Counted from the stretch's first letter, positions 33,973 through 43,373 are shown. The stretch: 64,000 bases of DNA from Lactiplantibacillus plajomi (GCF_005405405.1 NZ_BJDZ01000002.1:62001-126000), one strand, 5' to 3'. Translations and numbers: made by a program. Notes: generated from the sequence alone by a model not told the origin.

Positions 33973-35001
33973 TTAAGCATCAAACGGGCCAGTCACGACC
34001 AACTTACCTAACATTTGCCCACTTTCAACGATTCGGTGGGCTTCCCGCAAGTTGGCCGCGTTAAGCCCGGTCAAGACCCGCTTCGTCGTGGCGACTAATA
34101 CGCCGGCATCCGCTAACGCCGCGACCCGCGCAAGAATCGTCCCCTGGGTAGCCATCGTTGGCAACTGGTAGTTGGCCTTGGTAAACATGAATTCCCAAGC
34201 GAAGTTCAAGCTCTTCGGTTTGAGTAACGCCATCGGCAACGGTTGCTGGTTGGTTACAACCGCCACAATCGTCCCTAATGGCCGGACTAACGGCGTCACC
34301 AACGGTAAGTAAATGTCGGTCGAATGGAACAAAATGGCGTGATCGACCGCCGTTAAACCGTTGGCCGCCAGCTGCTCACCAAGGTCATCATGATAATCCA
34401 GCACGACGTCCGCGCCCAAGTCGCGCACCCAGGCCTTGGTCTTGGCCTGGCCGGCAGTCGTGACGACCGTTAAGCCGGCCCACTTTGCCAGTTGAATGGC
34501 AATCGAACCAACACCACCGGCCCCGTTGATAATCAACACTGACTGGCCCACATTGGCCCCAGCGGCCGGGGTCAACGGTAGCTTTTCAAACAACGCTTCC
34601 CAGGCCGTTAACGCGGTCAACGGGAGGCCGGCTGCGTCGGTCATCGACCAGTTTTTTGGCGCTAAGGCGACTAACCGTTCATCGACCAGCTGGTACTGGG
34701 CATTACTTCCCGGCCGGTCAACCGCCCCGGCGTAGTAAATAATGTCGTCCGGCATGATCGTCGTCACGGTTTCACCAACGGCTAGCACCTTTGCAACCGC
34801 GTCAAAGCCGAGGATTCGCGGCGTAGCGGTCTTAGCCTGTCCCTGCCGTTGCTTGGTATCAATCGGGTTGACCGAAGTCGCGAGTACCTCAACTAACAAG
34901 TCCCGACCAGTCGGTTGCGCCACGTCGATCGTGACGTCCCGTAAACTCTCTGCCTGGTCAATGGCCAACCCCTGATAAACCCCGATTGCCTTTGCTTGCA
35001 T
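33973..35001 (-). CDS. zinc-independent MDR oxidoreductase (quinone reductase-like)
   Basis: 342-residue NADPH-dependent medium-chain dehydrogenase/reductase: GroES-like N-terminal half (LVEVLATSVNPIDTKQRQGQ, ILGFDAVAKVLAVG) and Rossmann half with VLIINGAGGVGSIAIQLAKWAG. The zinc ligands of alcohol dehydrogenases are absent, so a quinone or enone reductase role is likely. ATG 35001 follows GAAGGGA. It is probably monocistronic; the natural substrate is unknown. Confidence 0.88.
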   Translation of the reverse strand: MQAKAIGVYQGLAIDQAESLRDVTIDVAQPTGRDLLVEVLATSVNPIDTKQRQGQAKTATPRILGFDAVAKVLAVGETVTTIMPDDIIYYAGAVDRPGSNAQYQLVDERLVALAPKNWSMTDAAGLPLTALTAWEALFEKLPLTPAAGANVGQSVLIINGAGGVGSIAIQLAKWAGLTVVTTAGQAKTKAWVRDLGADVVLDYHDDLGEQLAANGLTAVDHAILFHSTDIYLPLVTPLVRPLGTIVAVVTNQQPLPMALLKPKSLNFAWEFMFTKANYQLPTMATQGTILARVAALADAGVLVATTKRVLTGLNAANLREAHRIVESGQMLGKLVVTGPFDA

Positions 35002-35032
35002 TCCAATTACTTCCCTTCAACGTTAAAAAATA

Positions 35033-36007
35033 CTAACCTAAAAATTCCAACTCATCGTCTAAGTAGTCGACCACCATGGTTGGAAAGTCGTCGTGCAACG
35101 CCATTGCTTCTAACAAGCGGTTGCGGTTAAAGACCTTGGTCCAGGCCGCTTCGGTCGTTGGGACCGACTGCATCACCATCGTACGGTGCCAATCCTTAAA
35201 TGCTAATAACAAGTAGTCACTATACAGTTCGTCCTTATTGGTGATTGCCGCCAGGTAGGTTGATAACCGCTCCGGCTCGCCAAAAATCAGCGGCGTATCC
35301 AGCCGTTGGTACTGGCTAATCAACGCTGCCAGTAACAGGAGCTTATCCGCACGGGCCAACTGCCGTTCCGCGACTAGTTCGTCCAACAGATTACCGATGT
35401 GGGTGTAAGAGTGCGCCCACCCGTGATCACCAACGAAACCGCGGGTATCCCGTTCCAACAATAAGTAGACCGTAAATTGAGTGACTAATACTTGACGACG
35501 GGCACTGGTCATAAAGGTCATCCCCGCGTGGTCGGCGTACAGTAACACGGACAGTAACAGCACGGCAAACGAACGCAGAAAAACGGCGTCGTTTTCCGGC
35601 TCATTGATGTGGGCAAACAGTACGTCGTCACGGACTAACTGGTCAAAAATCTGACCGAGTTGATCGATCGTCAGCAATTGTTGTTGCAAGGCTTCGTTCA
35701 GTAAATAGTAACAGCCACGGTCGCGAATTTCCGGATTCAGTGATCCTAAGTGGCTCAATAAGTGGGTCAGTTGCTGTTCACTGATGGCCGTTAGCGACCC
35801 GTCCGCTAAGCCGTTACGTAACTCCTGCACTAAGTCGAGTACGTCGTCGTCCTCCGGTACGTTGACCGGCGTACTGGGTGCCGCCGGAACTTGTTCGATT
35901 ACGGCCGCCAACTGCCGGGTCAGTGATTGATAAACTTTGCCGGCGCGAAGATCCTGCCTAATTTTAAACACCGCAGCTTTAACCTGCGCCAATTGATTTG
36001 CTTGCAT
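35033..36007 (-). CDS. DUF2785 protein
   Basis: 324-residue soluble helical protein. The DUF2785 core is recognised from IRDRGCYYLLNEAL, ERDTRGFVGDHGWAHSYTHIGNLLDELV and LLLAALISQYQ. The conserved GWAHSxxH pattern could bind metal, but no function is established. ATG 36007 has GAGGTTAC nearby. It stands between an oxidoreductase and a HicDH gene, all transcribed leftward, without evident functional link. Confidence 0.82.
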   Translation of the reverse strand: MQANQLAQVKAAVFKIRQDLRAGKVYQSLTRQLAAVIEQVPAAPSTPVNVPEDDDVLDLVQELRNGLADGSLTAISEQQLTHLLSHLGSLNPEIRDRGCYYLLNEALQQQLLTIDQLGQIFDQLVRDDVLFAHINEPENDAVFLRSFAVLLLSVLLYADHAGMTFMTSARRQVLVTQFTVYLLLERDTRGFVGDHGWAHSYTHIGNLLDELVAERQLARADKLLLLAALISQYQRLDTPLIFGEPERLSTYLAAITNKDELYSDYLLLAFKDWHRTMVMQSVPTTEAAWTKVFNRNRLLEAMALHDDFPTMVVDYLDDELEFLG

Positions 36008-36092
36008 AGTAACCTCTTCATCTCGAATTTAACTTCTATTTTAGCATGCCGCGCGCATCGCTGCCCACGGCCGACGCCTTTTTTCTGAAATA

Positions 36093-36125
36093 AAAAACTG
36101 ACCACCGAAGTCGGCGATCAGTTCG
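36093..36125 (-). terminator. terminator of the HicDH gene
   Basis: GAACTGATCGCCGACTTCGGTGGTCAGTTTTTT-type hairpin on the minus strand (stem ACTGATCGCC / GGTGGTCAGT). Confidence 0.85.
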
Positions 36126-36138
36126 TCAGGCACTCGGC

Positions 36139-37068
36139 CTAATCAATCGGTTCTGGTTGCGGTAATTCGTCCACTTTTGACTTAATGAAATTAGCTGAAC
36201 GCTGGAGCGCCGCCCGTTCTTTTTCCGTTAATTCCAGGTGGATCAAGGACTCAATCCCGTTTTTACCCACAACGGCCGGCATCCCGACGTAGGTTCCAAA
36301 TTCAGGGTCAAACGCCGAAACTGGGCAGGCTAACTGAGCGTCCGCGCTCACAGCTTCGGCTAAGCGGACCCCGCAAGTCGCAATTGCGAAGTTGGTATAG
36401 TGTTTCCCAGCCATCACGGCAAAGGCCCCTTGACGGGCATCTTCTTCCAACTGGTTCAAGTCCAAATCAGGATAAGCGCTAATTGGCTGTCCGTTAACAC
36501 TGACCGTCGACCAGGCAACGAACTGGGAATTTCCGTGTTCGCCGTAAACGTAGCCGGCGACGTTTTTACCGTTAGTTTTCAACGCCTGCCCTACGTACTT
36601 TTGCATCCGGGCCGTATCGAGGAAGGTCCCGGTCCCAAAGACGCGTTCACGTGGAAAACCGGTCATCCGTTGTAAGTAGTCGGTCATGACATCGCACGGG
36701 TTCATAATATCGATGAGGATGCCCTTGAAACCCGAGGCCACGATCTTCGGTGCAATGTCGCGCACAATGGCTTGGTTAGAATCGTATTCACCAAAGCGCC
36801 CCTTACTACTCGCCATATCGATGGCCTTGATGTTGCCGGTCGCAATAATCAGCACCTCGGCATCGGCCAGTGCGGCGTAGTCGTTTAAAATGATTTTCGT
36901 CGTTGAACTTAAACGCGCGGACGCGTCGTCCAAATCTAATTTTTGGGCAGTCGCTAACGCTTCGTTTTGATCAATCAAGACCAGTTCATCAACGGTTCCC
37001 CGTTGAACCAACGTGTAAGCCACCGTGGCACCGACCTGACCTAATCCAATAACACCGTATTTACGCAT
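36139..37068 (-). CDS. L-2-hydroxyisocaproate / L-lactate dehydrogenase family
   Basis: 309-residue NAD-dependent 2-hydroxyacid dehydrogenase: VIGLGQVGATVAYTL (NAD site), TGNIKAID, the catalytic histidine in YGEHGNSQFVAWS, and DTARMQ. GNIK instead of GxxQ at the coenzyme loop and the overall sequence resemble L-HicDH, which reduces branched 2-oxoacids from amino-acid breakdown, more than classical L-LDH. The start is ATG 37068 behind GGGGTC; an in-frame ATG five codons earlier lacks a site. Confidence 0.88.
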   Translation of the reverse strand: MRKYGVIGLGQVGATVAYTLVQRGTVDELVLIDQNEALATAQKLDLDDASARLSSTTKIILNDYAALADAEVLIIATGNIKAIDMASSKGRFGEYDSNQAIVRDIAPKIVASGFKGILIDIMNPCDVMTDYLQRMTGFPRERVFGTGTFLDTARMQKYVGQALKTNGKNVAGYVYGEHGNSQFVAWSTVSVNGQPISAYPDLDLNQLEEDARQGAFAVMAGKHYTNFAIATCGVRLAEAVSADAQLACPVSAFDPEFGTYVGMPAVVGKNGIESLIHLELTEKERAALQRSANFIKSKVDELPQPEPID

Positions 37069-37106
37069 CTTTGCAGACCCCATTCTGTAGTTTATTTGAC
37101 CCCGCT

Positions 37107-37135
37107 AGCGTACCCTGTTAAGGGCGGAAAGTCAA
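37107..37135 (-). promoter_or_regulatory. promoter of the HicDH gene
   Basis: -35 TTGACT 37130-37135, 17-bp spacer, -10 TACGCT 37107-37112. Confidence 0.65.
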
Positions 37136-37170
37136 GCGGGGCGCGGTCTCATGCGTTTTTAATCAAATTG

Positions 37171-38226
37171 TTAGCCGACCTTTTTCAACCAGCGGCGTAA
37201 GCGCTCGTCGACAACCCAATCAAAGATTGCCGCCAACAGGAGCGTTGCCCCAACGACGAAGCCCAAGTACCCCAGCGGGTGCTCGGCTAAGCCCCAGCGC
37301 TGGCCAACCATCATCGGCAACCGTTGCAGGATGTAAATCGAAAATAGCGCAGGGCCACCTAAGTAGGCTAAGAGCGGATTCACGAACCGGAGTTTCATCG
37401 CCAGTAACACCCACCCGCTGACAAACGCTAACGCGGCCAGTTGGTAAGTGGCGAGGTGTAACCAGCCGGTCATGCGCGAACAGCCGTAGTAGCTGATCAC
37501 AAATATTAGCCCGGTCCCGACCAAACTCACCCAGTAACGCGACCAGCGCCGTGCAAGCCAGCCTTCAATCACCGAATGTCGGTAACCGTACCAGAGTCCG
37601 GCCGGATAACTCAAACTGACGACCGCGTAGTAGCTTGGTAAATAGCGGGTTGCAAGCACGCTGTATACCAGCGTGGCGAGCGTCACCAGACCGATTGCCA
37701 GCCGAATACGCCTGCCACTGATTTTGACCGCCGCGTAAGTTAGCAAGTACATCAACAATATGGTAAAAACGTACCAGCCACTGTTGCCAACGGTCGCCAG
37801 ACCCAAGTACGCGGCGGCAATTCGTGACAACGGGTAAGTGTGACCAAGCCATAACCCAACGATTAAGAATAACGTCACCGCTACCGCAAACTTCAGCCAA
37901 ACAAATAGCACCCGCTGTACCGGTAGGTGGTTGACATAGCCGCTCCCCCGCTTTTGCAACTGCACCATAATGCCGTAGCCCGAAAAGGCCAGGAAGGTCG
38001 TGACGATCAGCTCGCCCTTTGTCGCCATCCAAACCGCGGTCCAGCGCATCATCGTACCGTTGGCGGGTAAGTAAGTGACGAAGTGGCTGAATAACACCAG
38101 CAAAATAAACCAGCCGTTAATGGTCTTAGTCGTCTGATGATCTAGGGTCGCCCCCCGCGCTGGTTGCCACCCCGGTCGGACGCTGACCAATAACAGTAAG
38201 CCCAGTAAAATTAATATCAAATCCAC
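37171..38226 (-). CDS. acyltransferase-3-like membrane protein
   Basis: 351-residue polytopic protein with about ten hydrophobic helices. INGWFILLVLFSHFVTY and FLAFSGYGIMVQLQKRGSGYV match the opening of acyltransferase family 3 (OafA/WecH-like), which acetylate surface glycans. The start is GTG 38226 preceded by AGTAGGGA; the longer frame begins inside the metQ terminator. The target glycan is unknown and no glycan cluster is adjacent. Confidence 0.78.
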   Translation of the reverse strand: MDLILILLGLLLLVSVRPGWQPARGATLDHQTTKTINGWFILLVLFSHFVTYLPANGTMMRWTAVWMATKGELIVTTFLAFSGYGIMVQLQKRGSGYVNHLPVQRVLFVWLKFAVAVTLFLIVGLWLGHTYPLSRIAAAYLGLATVGNSGWYVFTILLMYLLTYAAVKISGRRIRLAIGLVTLATLVYSVLATRYLPSYYAVVSLSYPAGLWYGYRHSVIEGWLARRWSRYWVSLVGTGLIFVISYYGCSRMTGWLHLATYQLAALAFVSGWVLLAMKLRFVNPLLAYLGGPALFSIYILQRLPMMVGQRWGLAEHPLGYLGFVVGATLLLAAIFDWVVDERLRRWLKKVG

Positions 38227-38249
38227 CGAATTTTCCCTACTTTCCAAAG

Positions 38250-38288
38250 CAAAAGCGCCCGCCACTCACGCGGCGAACGCTTTTAACC
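38250..38288 (-). terminator. terminator of the metNIQ operon
   Basis: AAAAGCGTTCGCC / GGCGGGCGCTTTT hairpin after the metQ stop. Confidence 0.88.
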
Positions 38289-38297
38289 GGCCCGTTG

Positions 38298-39119
38298 TTA
38301 GTTATCAGAAACCGGCATGATGGCACCCTTGTACTTATTCTTGATCCATTGTTGCGTGGACTTCGACGTTAAGGCCTTCATTAACTTCTTAATGGCTGGT
38401 TTCTTCTGGTCGCCCTTGCGAACCGCCACAATGTTGGCGTACGGCGAGTCAGATTTTTCTAAGGCAATCGCATCCTTATTCGGGTTCAACTTCGCCTGAA
38501 CCGCGTAGTTCGCGTTAATTACGACCGCGTCACCCTCGTTGTTCTTATAAAATTGCGGCATTAACTTAGCTTCGTAAGAGTGCTTGAACTTCAAGTGGCG
38601 TTTGTTGGTCTTAATATCGTTAAAGGTCGCTGAGGTCAGGTCGGTGCCCTTCTTGATCGTAATCAGGCCGGCATCCTTGAACAGCGTCAGTACCCGGCCG
38701 TAGTCGGCCACGTTACTACTTACCAAGACGGTAGCGCCGTCCTTTAAGTCTTTCAAGCTCTTAACCTTTTTCGAGAATACGCCAATGGGTTCCAAGTGAA
38801 CGGAGCCAGCTGAGACCAACGTCCCGTCATTTTGCTTATTCCAGTTCTTCAAGAACGGCGTGTGTTGGAAGTAGTTAGCGTCCAGTTCCTTATTCTTCAA
38901 CGCCTTGTTAGGGAGGACGTAGTCTTGAAAGACTTTAATTTTCAAGTCGACGCCTTCCTTTTTCAATTGTGGTTGCACGTGCTTCAAAATTTCCGCGTGC
39001 GGCACGGACGACGCGCCGACCGTAATCGTCGTCGCATTGCTTGATGATTTCCCACAGCCAACCAGTAACAACGCGCTGGCGGCGATTGCAAGTAACCCAA
39101 TTAACCCTTTTTTCTTCAT
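38298..39119 (-). CDS. metQ: methionine ABC transporter substrate-binding lipoprotein
   Basis: NlpA/MetQ-family lipoprotein, 273 residues. The signal peptide KKKGLIGLLAIAASALLLVGC ends at the lipid-modified Cys. The mature part has TITVGASSVPHAEIL, LDANYFQHTPFLKNWNKQ, HLEPIGVFSKKVKSL and VINANYAVQAKL, typical of the family. ATG 39119 follows AGGAGG at 11 bases; the earlier in-frame ATG is only 2 bases from it. Third gene of metN-metI-metQ under a Met T-box. Confidence 0.94.
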   Translation of the reverse strand: MKKKGLIGLLAIAASALLLVGCGKSSSNATTITVGASSVPHAEILKHVQPQLKKEGVDLKIKVFQDYVLPNKALKNKELDANYFQHTPFLKNWNKQNDGTLVSAGSVHLEPIGVFSKKVKSLKDLKDGATVLVSSNVADYGRVLTLFKDAGLITIKKGTDLTSATFNDIKTNKRHLKFKHSYEAKLMPQFYKNNEGDAVVINANYAVQAKLNPNKDAIALEKSDSPYANIVAVRKGDQKKPAIKKLMKALTSKSTQQWIKNKYKGAIMPVSDN

Positions 39120-39164
39120 GGTTATCATTTCCTCCTAAATAACGTGACGTCCCTTTGATAAATA

Positions 39165-39854
39165 CTAGCTACGTTTATCGATATGCCGGACCGCCAGATC
39201 ACCAATCAATTGGAAAATAAAGACGATGATCACGATGATGACGGTGGCAATTAACGTAATGGCATTGTTGTTGGATTGGAACCCGTCCTGGTAAGCTAAG
39301 TTCCCCAGCCCACCGGCACCGATGGCCCCGGCCATCGCGGTGTAGCCAATCAAACTAATTGTCGTGACGGTAATCCCCGAAACTAACGCCGGCATGCTTT
39401 CCGGTAATAAGACCTTCCGAATAATTTGCCAGCGGTTGGCCCCCATGGACTCCGCCGCTTCAATAACACCGTGGTCGAGTTCGTGGAAAGCCAGTTCGAC
39501 CATCCGCGCGTAAAACGGGGCGGCCGAAATAATTAACGATGGCAGCGCCGCGCGCGGTCCGATAATCGTCCCGACCAACTTTTGCGTGATCGGTAATAAT
39601 AGCACAATCAAAATAATAAATGGAATTGACCGGAAAACGTTGACGAACAACGCCACGATCCAATTCAACGCTTTAACCAACGGATTTTCGCTGTTAGTCG
39701 TTTCGAAGAGCAGTAACCCCAGCGCAATCCCTAAAATCGCCACAACGATCATTGAAGCAATCGTTAGCCAAATCGTTTCCCAAGTTGCTGATAACATGTT
39801 CGCCCAGTCAACGTTTGAAAATTGAAAATACGAACCTAACCCTTGATCATTCAC
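39165..39854 (-). CDS. metI: methionine ABC transporter permease
   Basis: 229-residue inner-membrane permease with about five helices. The cytoplasmic loop ELDHGVIEAAESMGANRWQI carries the EAA-type coupling motif, and GYTAMAGAIGAGGLGNLAY is a MetI hallmark. It overlaps the end of metN by 8 nt, indicating coupled translation. It works with MetN and MetQ to import methionine. Confidence 0.94.
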   Translation of the reverse strand: MNDQGLGSYFQFSNVDWANMLSATWETIWLTIASMIVVAILGIALGLLLFETTNSENPLVKALNWIVALFVNVFRSIPFIILIVLLLPITQKLVGTIIGPRAALPSLIISAAPFYARMVELAFHELDHGVIEAAESMGANRWQIIRKVLLPESMPALVSGITVTTISLIGYTAMAGAIGAGGLGNLAYQDGFQSNNNAITLIATVIIVIIVFIFQLIGDLAVRHIDKRS

Positions 39855-40878
39855 GAGTCAAAACCTCCGTTTCCACGCGCATTTTTTCTAAATACCCCAA
39901 GGCGCCGTCAATCTTGGCGCGGTCGCCGGTCAGTTGAACGTACAACGAACCGATGGCACCTTCCTGCGTCTGGTGAATCCCACCTTCGATAATGTTTAAA
40001 TCCAGTGGGAACTGCTTCAACATCTCGGAAACGATTGGGAGTTGCGCCTGGTCGCCGTGGAAAGTCAAACGGACAATCGTGCCGTTCGGGTACTTTTCCA
40101 GCAACTGATCGACAACAACGGTCGTTTCGTTCAACGACGGCGTAACTTCTTCGTTCACGAAGCGCTTAGTAACGGCTTGCTGGGGGCGCTTGAAGACGTC
40201 CAATACCGGTCCCTGTTCAACGATCTTTCCGCTTTCCATCACCGCCACGTGGTCGGCAATTTTACGAATCACGTGCATTTCGTGGGTGATTAACACGATC
40301 GTCAGGTGCAGTTTCTGGTTAATTGACAGCAACAGGTCCAAAACTTCATCGGTCGTTTGCGGGTCCAACGCACTGGTAGCTTCGTCCGATAACAGGATCT
40401 GCGGGTCGTTTGCTAACGCCCGGGCAATCCCGACCCGTTGCTTTTGGCCGCCGGATAGTTCGGATGGATAGGCTGTTTCCCGTCCGGATAAGCCGACGAG
40501 TTCGGCTAAGTGGTGGGCCTTCTTTTCGGCCTCGGCCTTACTCTGACCGGCAATTTCGAGTGGAAACATGATGTTTTGTAACACGGTTCGTGACCATAAC
40601 AAGTTAAAATGTTGGAAGATCATCCCAATTTTATGCCGTTGTTCACGTAACGGTGCCCCGCTTAACGCGGAAATCTCCACCCCGTCAATATTGACCGAAC
40701 CGCTGGTGGGCGTTTCTAGCCCGTTCAGCATCCGAACCAGGGTACTCTTACCGGCACCGGAATAACCGACGATACCGTAAATATGACCATCTTCAATTTT
40801 CAAGTTAACGTCTTGAACCGCGTGAACCGGCCCTTGCTTAGCTTGAAACGTTTTAGTCACATCTTTAAATTCAATCAA
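39847..40878 (-). CDS. metN: methionine ABC transporter ATP-binding protein
   Basis: 343-residue ATPase: Walker A GYSGAGKST, signature LSGGQKQRVGIARAL, Walker B LLSDEATSALDP. A C-terminal ACT-like regulatory domain (about 265-343, VRLTFHGDQAQLPIVSEM) gives methionine feedback inhibition in MetN proteins. The start is TTG 40878 with a strong AGGAGG. First gene after the Met T-box. Confidence 0.95.
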   Translation of the reverse strand: MIEFKDVTKTFQAKQGPVHAVQDVNLKIEDGHIYGIVGYSGAGKSTLVRMLNGLETPTSGSVNIDGVEISALSGAPLREQRHKIGMIFQHFNLLWSRTVLQNIMFPLEIAGQSKAEAEKKAHHLAELVGLSGRETAYPSELSGGQKQRVGIARALANDPQILLSDEATSALDPQTTDEVLDLLLSINQKLHLTIVLITHEMHVIRKIADHVAVMESGKIVEQGPVLDVFKRPQQAVTKRFVNEEVTPSLNETTVVVDQLLEKYPNGTIVRLTFHGDQAQLPIVSEMLKQFPLDLNIIEGGIHQTQEGAIGSLYVQLTGDRAKIDGALGYLEKMRVETEVLTRE

Positions 40879-40894
40879 TGCGCTTCCTCCTTAC

Positions 40895-41165
40895 ACAATA
40901 AAAAACTTCCCGTCTTGCGGATAATTACACCTAATTATCAACAGGACGAGAAGCTTGCCTCGTGGTACCACCCATTTTCACAACCAGCTCACGCCAATTG
41001 TCTCAAGAGTTTCAAAAAAACTCCGCACGTTAATGGGTGCGACCCAAACGTAGCTTGCCCGAAGGCTCACCACGTTCCATTGTTCCAAGACCATCTTCCG
41101 CTTCACGGGTCGTTTCCTTTCACCAACCAGAAACTCTCTGCGCACCCGTTGCCACGTACTCATCT
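40895..41165 (-). promoter_or_regulatory. T-box leader of metNIQ (Met, ATG specifier)
   Basis: Minus strand: GGAAG-ATG-GTCTTGG in Stem I (specifier ATG at 41092-41094), T-box core GGGTGGTACCACG at about 40962-40974, and long terminator 40902-40952 with a TTCTCGTC / GACGGGAA stem and T6. Promoter TTGATT (41187-41192), 17-bp spacer, GATAAG (41164-41169). Confidence 0.92.
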
Positions 41166-41256
41166 TATCAAAATGATAAATTTTTTAATCAATTACTAAT
41201 CTTAATTACGGTACTGAGTATACCCGACCGCCAATCGGCTTGTCAAGCACTAGCGA

Positions 41257-41553
41257 TTATTCCACATCAATCAACCAAGCAACGCCGTCCGCTGATGAAT
41301 TTAAGGCGTCGTAGCCCTTTGCTAAAGCCGGGTTAACCGCATAAACGGTCCCGCTGATTGGCGCATTAAATTCAGAAACGGCCTTGGTCGCTTCTACGCT
41401 AAGAAACGGATCCTTTTGACTAACCTTATCGCCGACTGCTGGTAACTCGGCGTACTTGATTTCACCCAGTGCTTCGTGGGCAGCCTTGGTCAGACCAATT
41501 CGCGTCCGACCATCAACGTCTTTCGTCCAAAAATAAGTTACATCTTCATTCAT
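41257..41553 (-). CDS. GcvH-like lipoyl-domain protein
   Basis: 98 residues, shorter than glycine-cleavage H protein (about 125). It keeps the lipoyl-lysine context SVEATKAVSEFNAPISG, the following YAVNPALAKGYDALN and a terminal WLIDVE. No P- or T-protein gene is nearby, so it may be a lipoyl carrier in lipoate relay rather than part of glycine cleavage. ATG 41553 is preferred over an upstream in-frame GTG. It lies 33 bp downstream of the rodA stop, on the same strand. Confidence 0.85.
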   Translation of the reverse strand: MNEDVTYFWTKDVDGRTRIGLTKAAHEALGEIKYAELPAVGDKVSQKDPFLSVEATKAVSEFNAPISGTVYAVNPALAKGYDALNSSADGVAWLIDVE

Positions 41554-41585
41554 AGTAAACACCAAACTTTCTCAAATTTTAGTCG

Positions 41586-42791
41586 CTATTCAAAGCGGTC
41601 GTTCCGACTAAACATGTAGGACTTATAGTGGAACCGCATCGACATGATCAGCCCAATCCCGGCCATGTTCGCAATCAGCGCCGACCCCCCTTGACTGATA
41701 AATGGCAAGGGAATCCCGGTCATTGGTAACAGGCCGATACTCATCCCAATGTTTTCAAACACGTGGAAGAGGATCATCATAATGACCCCGGTCGAGATGT
41801 ACGCGTAAAACTCGTTCTTCGTATCGAAGGTGACCCGAATCATTTGGTAAATCAACAAGAAGTACAACAAAATGACGATCGCCGAGCCAATAAAGCCGAA
41901 GTTCTCACCAATCACGGAGAAAATCATATCGGATTCACGCACCGGCACGGTCACGTGCGACACGTTGAAGCCGCGGCCGGTAATTTGACCCGAGCCAATC
42001 GCCTTCATGCTTTGCCAAACTTGGTAAGCATTGTTCGAGGTATCGGTCGACGGGTTCAGCCAAGTATCGATTCGCGCGAACTGGTACTGCTTAAAGCCAA
42101 TTGCTTCCAAAATATGACGACCACTATTCGAAATCACGAGGTACAACGCCGTGCCGGCAATCGCAAATACGATCCCGAAAGTCGGCGCCAGTAACCGCCA
42201 CGTAATGCCGGAAACCAGAATCACGCCCCCCAGGATGGCAAAGAACACCAACATGGTCCCGAAGTCGTTTTGTAACTTCAGTAAAATTGCGACCGGAATC
42301 ATGTAGGCAATCAGCTTACCGATCAATAACCAGTCACTGTTAGTCGTGTGGGTCGGGTACTCGGTGTTATGCATCGTCACGACCCGCCCCATCATCAAGA
42401 TGAACGCCGGTTTCATGACTTCTGACGGTTGTAGCGTCAAGCCGCCGACCGAGAACCAACTTTTGGCCCCGGTACTTTCATAAAGCGACGGGCTGTACAA
42501 GAAGAGCACGGCAACCAGCAGGAATATCCCGAACCAGTAAGCCAGCGGTGCAAACCGCCAGAGTTGTTCCGAATCAAACTGCATCACGATAACGGCAATC
42601 GCCGTCCCGATTACGAACCACATCACCTGCGAAATCACTTGCTTGATCACGCTAACCTGGCTGGAGTCGTGGGCGGCGGCAACGTAAATCGATGCCAAGC
42701 CAATCAAGCCCAACATCATTACTGAGAAAATGATCCCCCAGTCAATTCTTGAATCTTCGTCTTGGTTCCGAAGTCTTGATTCTTCTGCCAC
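41586..42791 (-). CDS. rodA: SEDS peptidoglycan polymerase RodA
   Basis: 401-residue polytopic glycan-strand polymerase of the elongasome, about ten helices. GGLTLQPSEVMKPAFIL, LQNDFGTMLVF, GGRGFNVSHVTVPVRESDMIFSVIGENFGF-type region and GIPLPFISQGGSAL are SEDS hallmarks. The start is GTG 42791 behind AAGGAG. The neighbourhood (mbl, yidD, DUF2969, rodA) is the usual lactobacillar one and fits a side-wall role. Confidence 0.94.
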   Translation of the reverse strand: MAEESRLRNQDEDSRIDWGIIFSVMMLGLIGLASIYVAAAHDSSQVSVIKQVISQVMWFVIGTAIAVIVMQFDSEQLWRFAPLAYWFGIFLLVAVLFLYSPSLYESTGAKSWFSVGGLTLQPSEVMKPAFILMMGRVVTMHNTEYPTHTTNSDWLLIGKLIAYMIPVAILLKLQNDFGTMLVFFAILGGVILVSGITWRLLAPTFGIVFAIAGTALYLVISNSGRHILEAIGFKQYQFARIDTWLNPSTDTSNNAYQVWQSMKAIGSGQITGRGFNVSHVTVPVRESDMIFSVIGENFGFIGSAIVILLYFLLIYQMIRVTFDTKNEFYAYISTGVIMMILFHVFENIGMSIGLLPMTGIPLPFISQGGSALIANMAGIGLIMSMRFHYKSYMFSRNDRFE

Positions 42792-42886
42792 AATTAACGC
42801 TCCTTAATTCTAACTCTCAAGATAAGCTATATTATACAACAACCTGGCACCGAATCGTCGGGACCAGGTTGAAGGTTTACTAAAAA

Positions 42887-43114
42887 TTAGCCTTTGTGCA
42901 GGTGGTAAGCTGACAAGATTTCTTGTAAGCATTCATCAAATGATTTGCTGTGTGCAAACGGGGCACGGTCACTAGCCATTTCGGCTTGGTAACGGTCGCC
43001 GTCTTGAATCACTTGGCCGATCATCTGCTTACCGATCAGCACGTCCGTTACGGTCTGGTTATTAACCTTCGTTTCGTTCAACGTAACGGAGATGGCCTTA
43101 TCTTTTTTTGACAC
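42887..43114 (-). CDS. DUF2969 protein
   Basis: 75-residue soluble protein of the DUF2969 family known from lactobacilli and enterococci. Lysine-rich start (MSKKDKAISVTLNETKVNN), two beta segments (VLIGKQMIGQVIQDGD) and a helical end. Function unknown. Its start overlaps the yidD stop by 17 nt, so it is part of the mbl-yidD-DUF2969 transcript. Confidence 0.85.
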   Translation of the reverse strand: MSKKDKAISVTLNETKVNNQTVTDVLIGKQMIGQVIQDGDRYQAEMASDRAPFAHSKSFDECLQEILSAYHLHKG

Positions 43115-43370
43115 GAGCTTTATCCTCTCTAAATAACGGGTTGCGACGTAAAGTGAACTTCTCCGGTACCGGGTCTAAGCCACCCTTAACCAATGGCTGA
43201 CACCGTAACACCCGGGCGAGCCCCATCAGCGCACCCTTCCCCCAACCGAACCGTTGAATCGCCTCAAGTGCGTAATTCGAGCAAGTTGGTTGGTAACGAC
43301 AGTGCGCTGGCGAAAACGCTGAAAAGGCTCGTTGGTAAAAGTGAATAAACCCAATCAGTAACCGTTTCAT
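43098..43370 (-). CDS. yidD: membrane protein insertion efficiency factor YidD
   Basis: 90 residues with the family signature FIHFYQRAFSAFSPAHCRYQPTCS, then YALEAIQRFGWGKGALMGLARVLRCQP. A small amphipathic membrane-associated protein helping YidC. It starts 3 nt after mbl ends and overlaps DUF2969. Confidence 0.94.
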   Translation of the reverse strand: MKRLLIGFIHFYQRAFSAFSPAHCRYQPTCSNYALEAIQRFGWGKGALMGLARVLRCQPLVKGGLDPVPEKFTLRRNPLFREDKARVKKR

Positions 43371-43373
43371 TCG

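Noticed and set aside
40783-41199. 138-codon plus-strand ORF opposite the metN leader
   Set aside because: It lies antisense to the Met T-box, whose specifier, T-box core and terminator explain the sequence.
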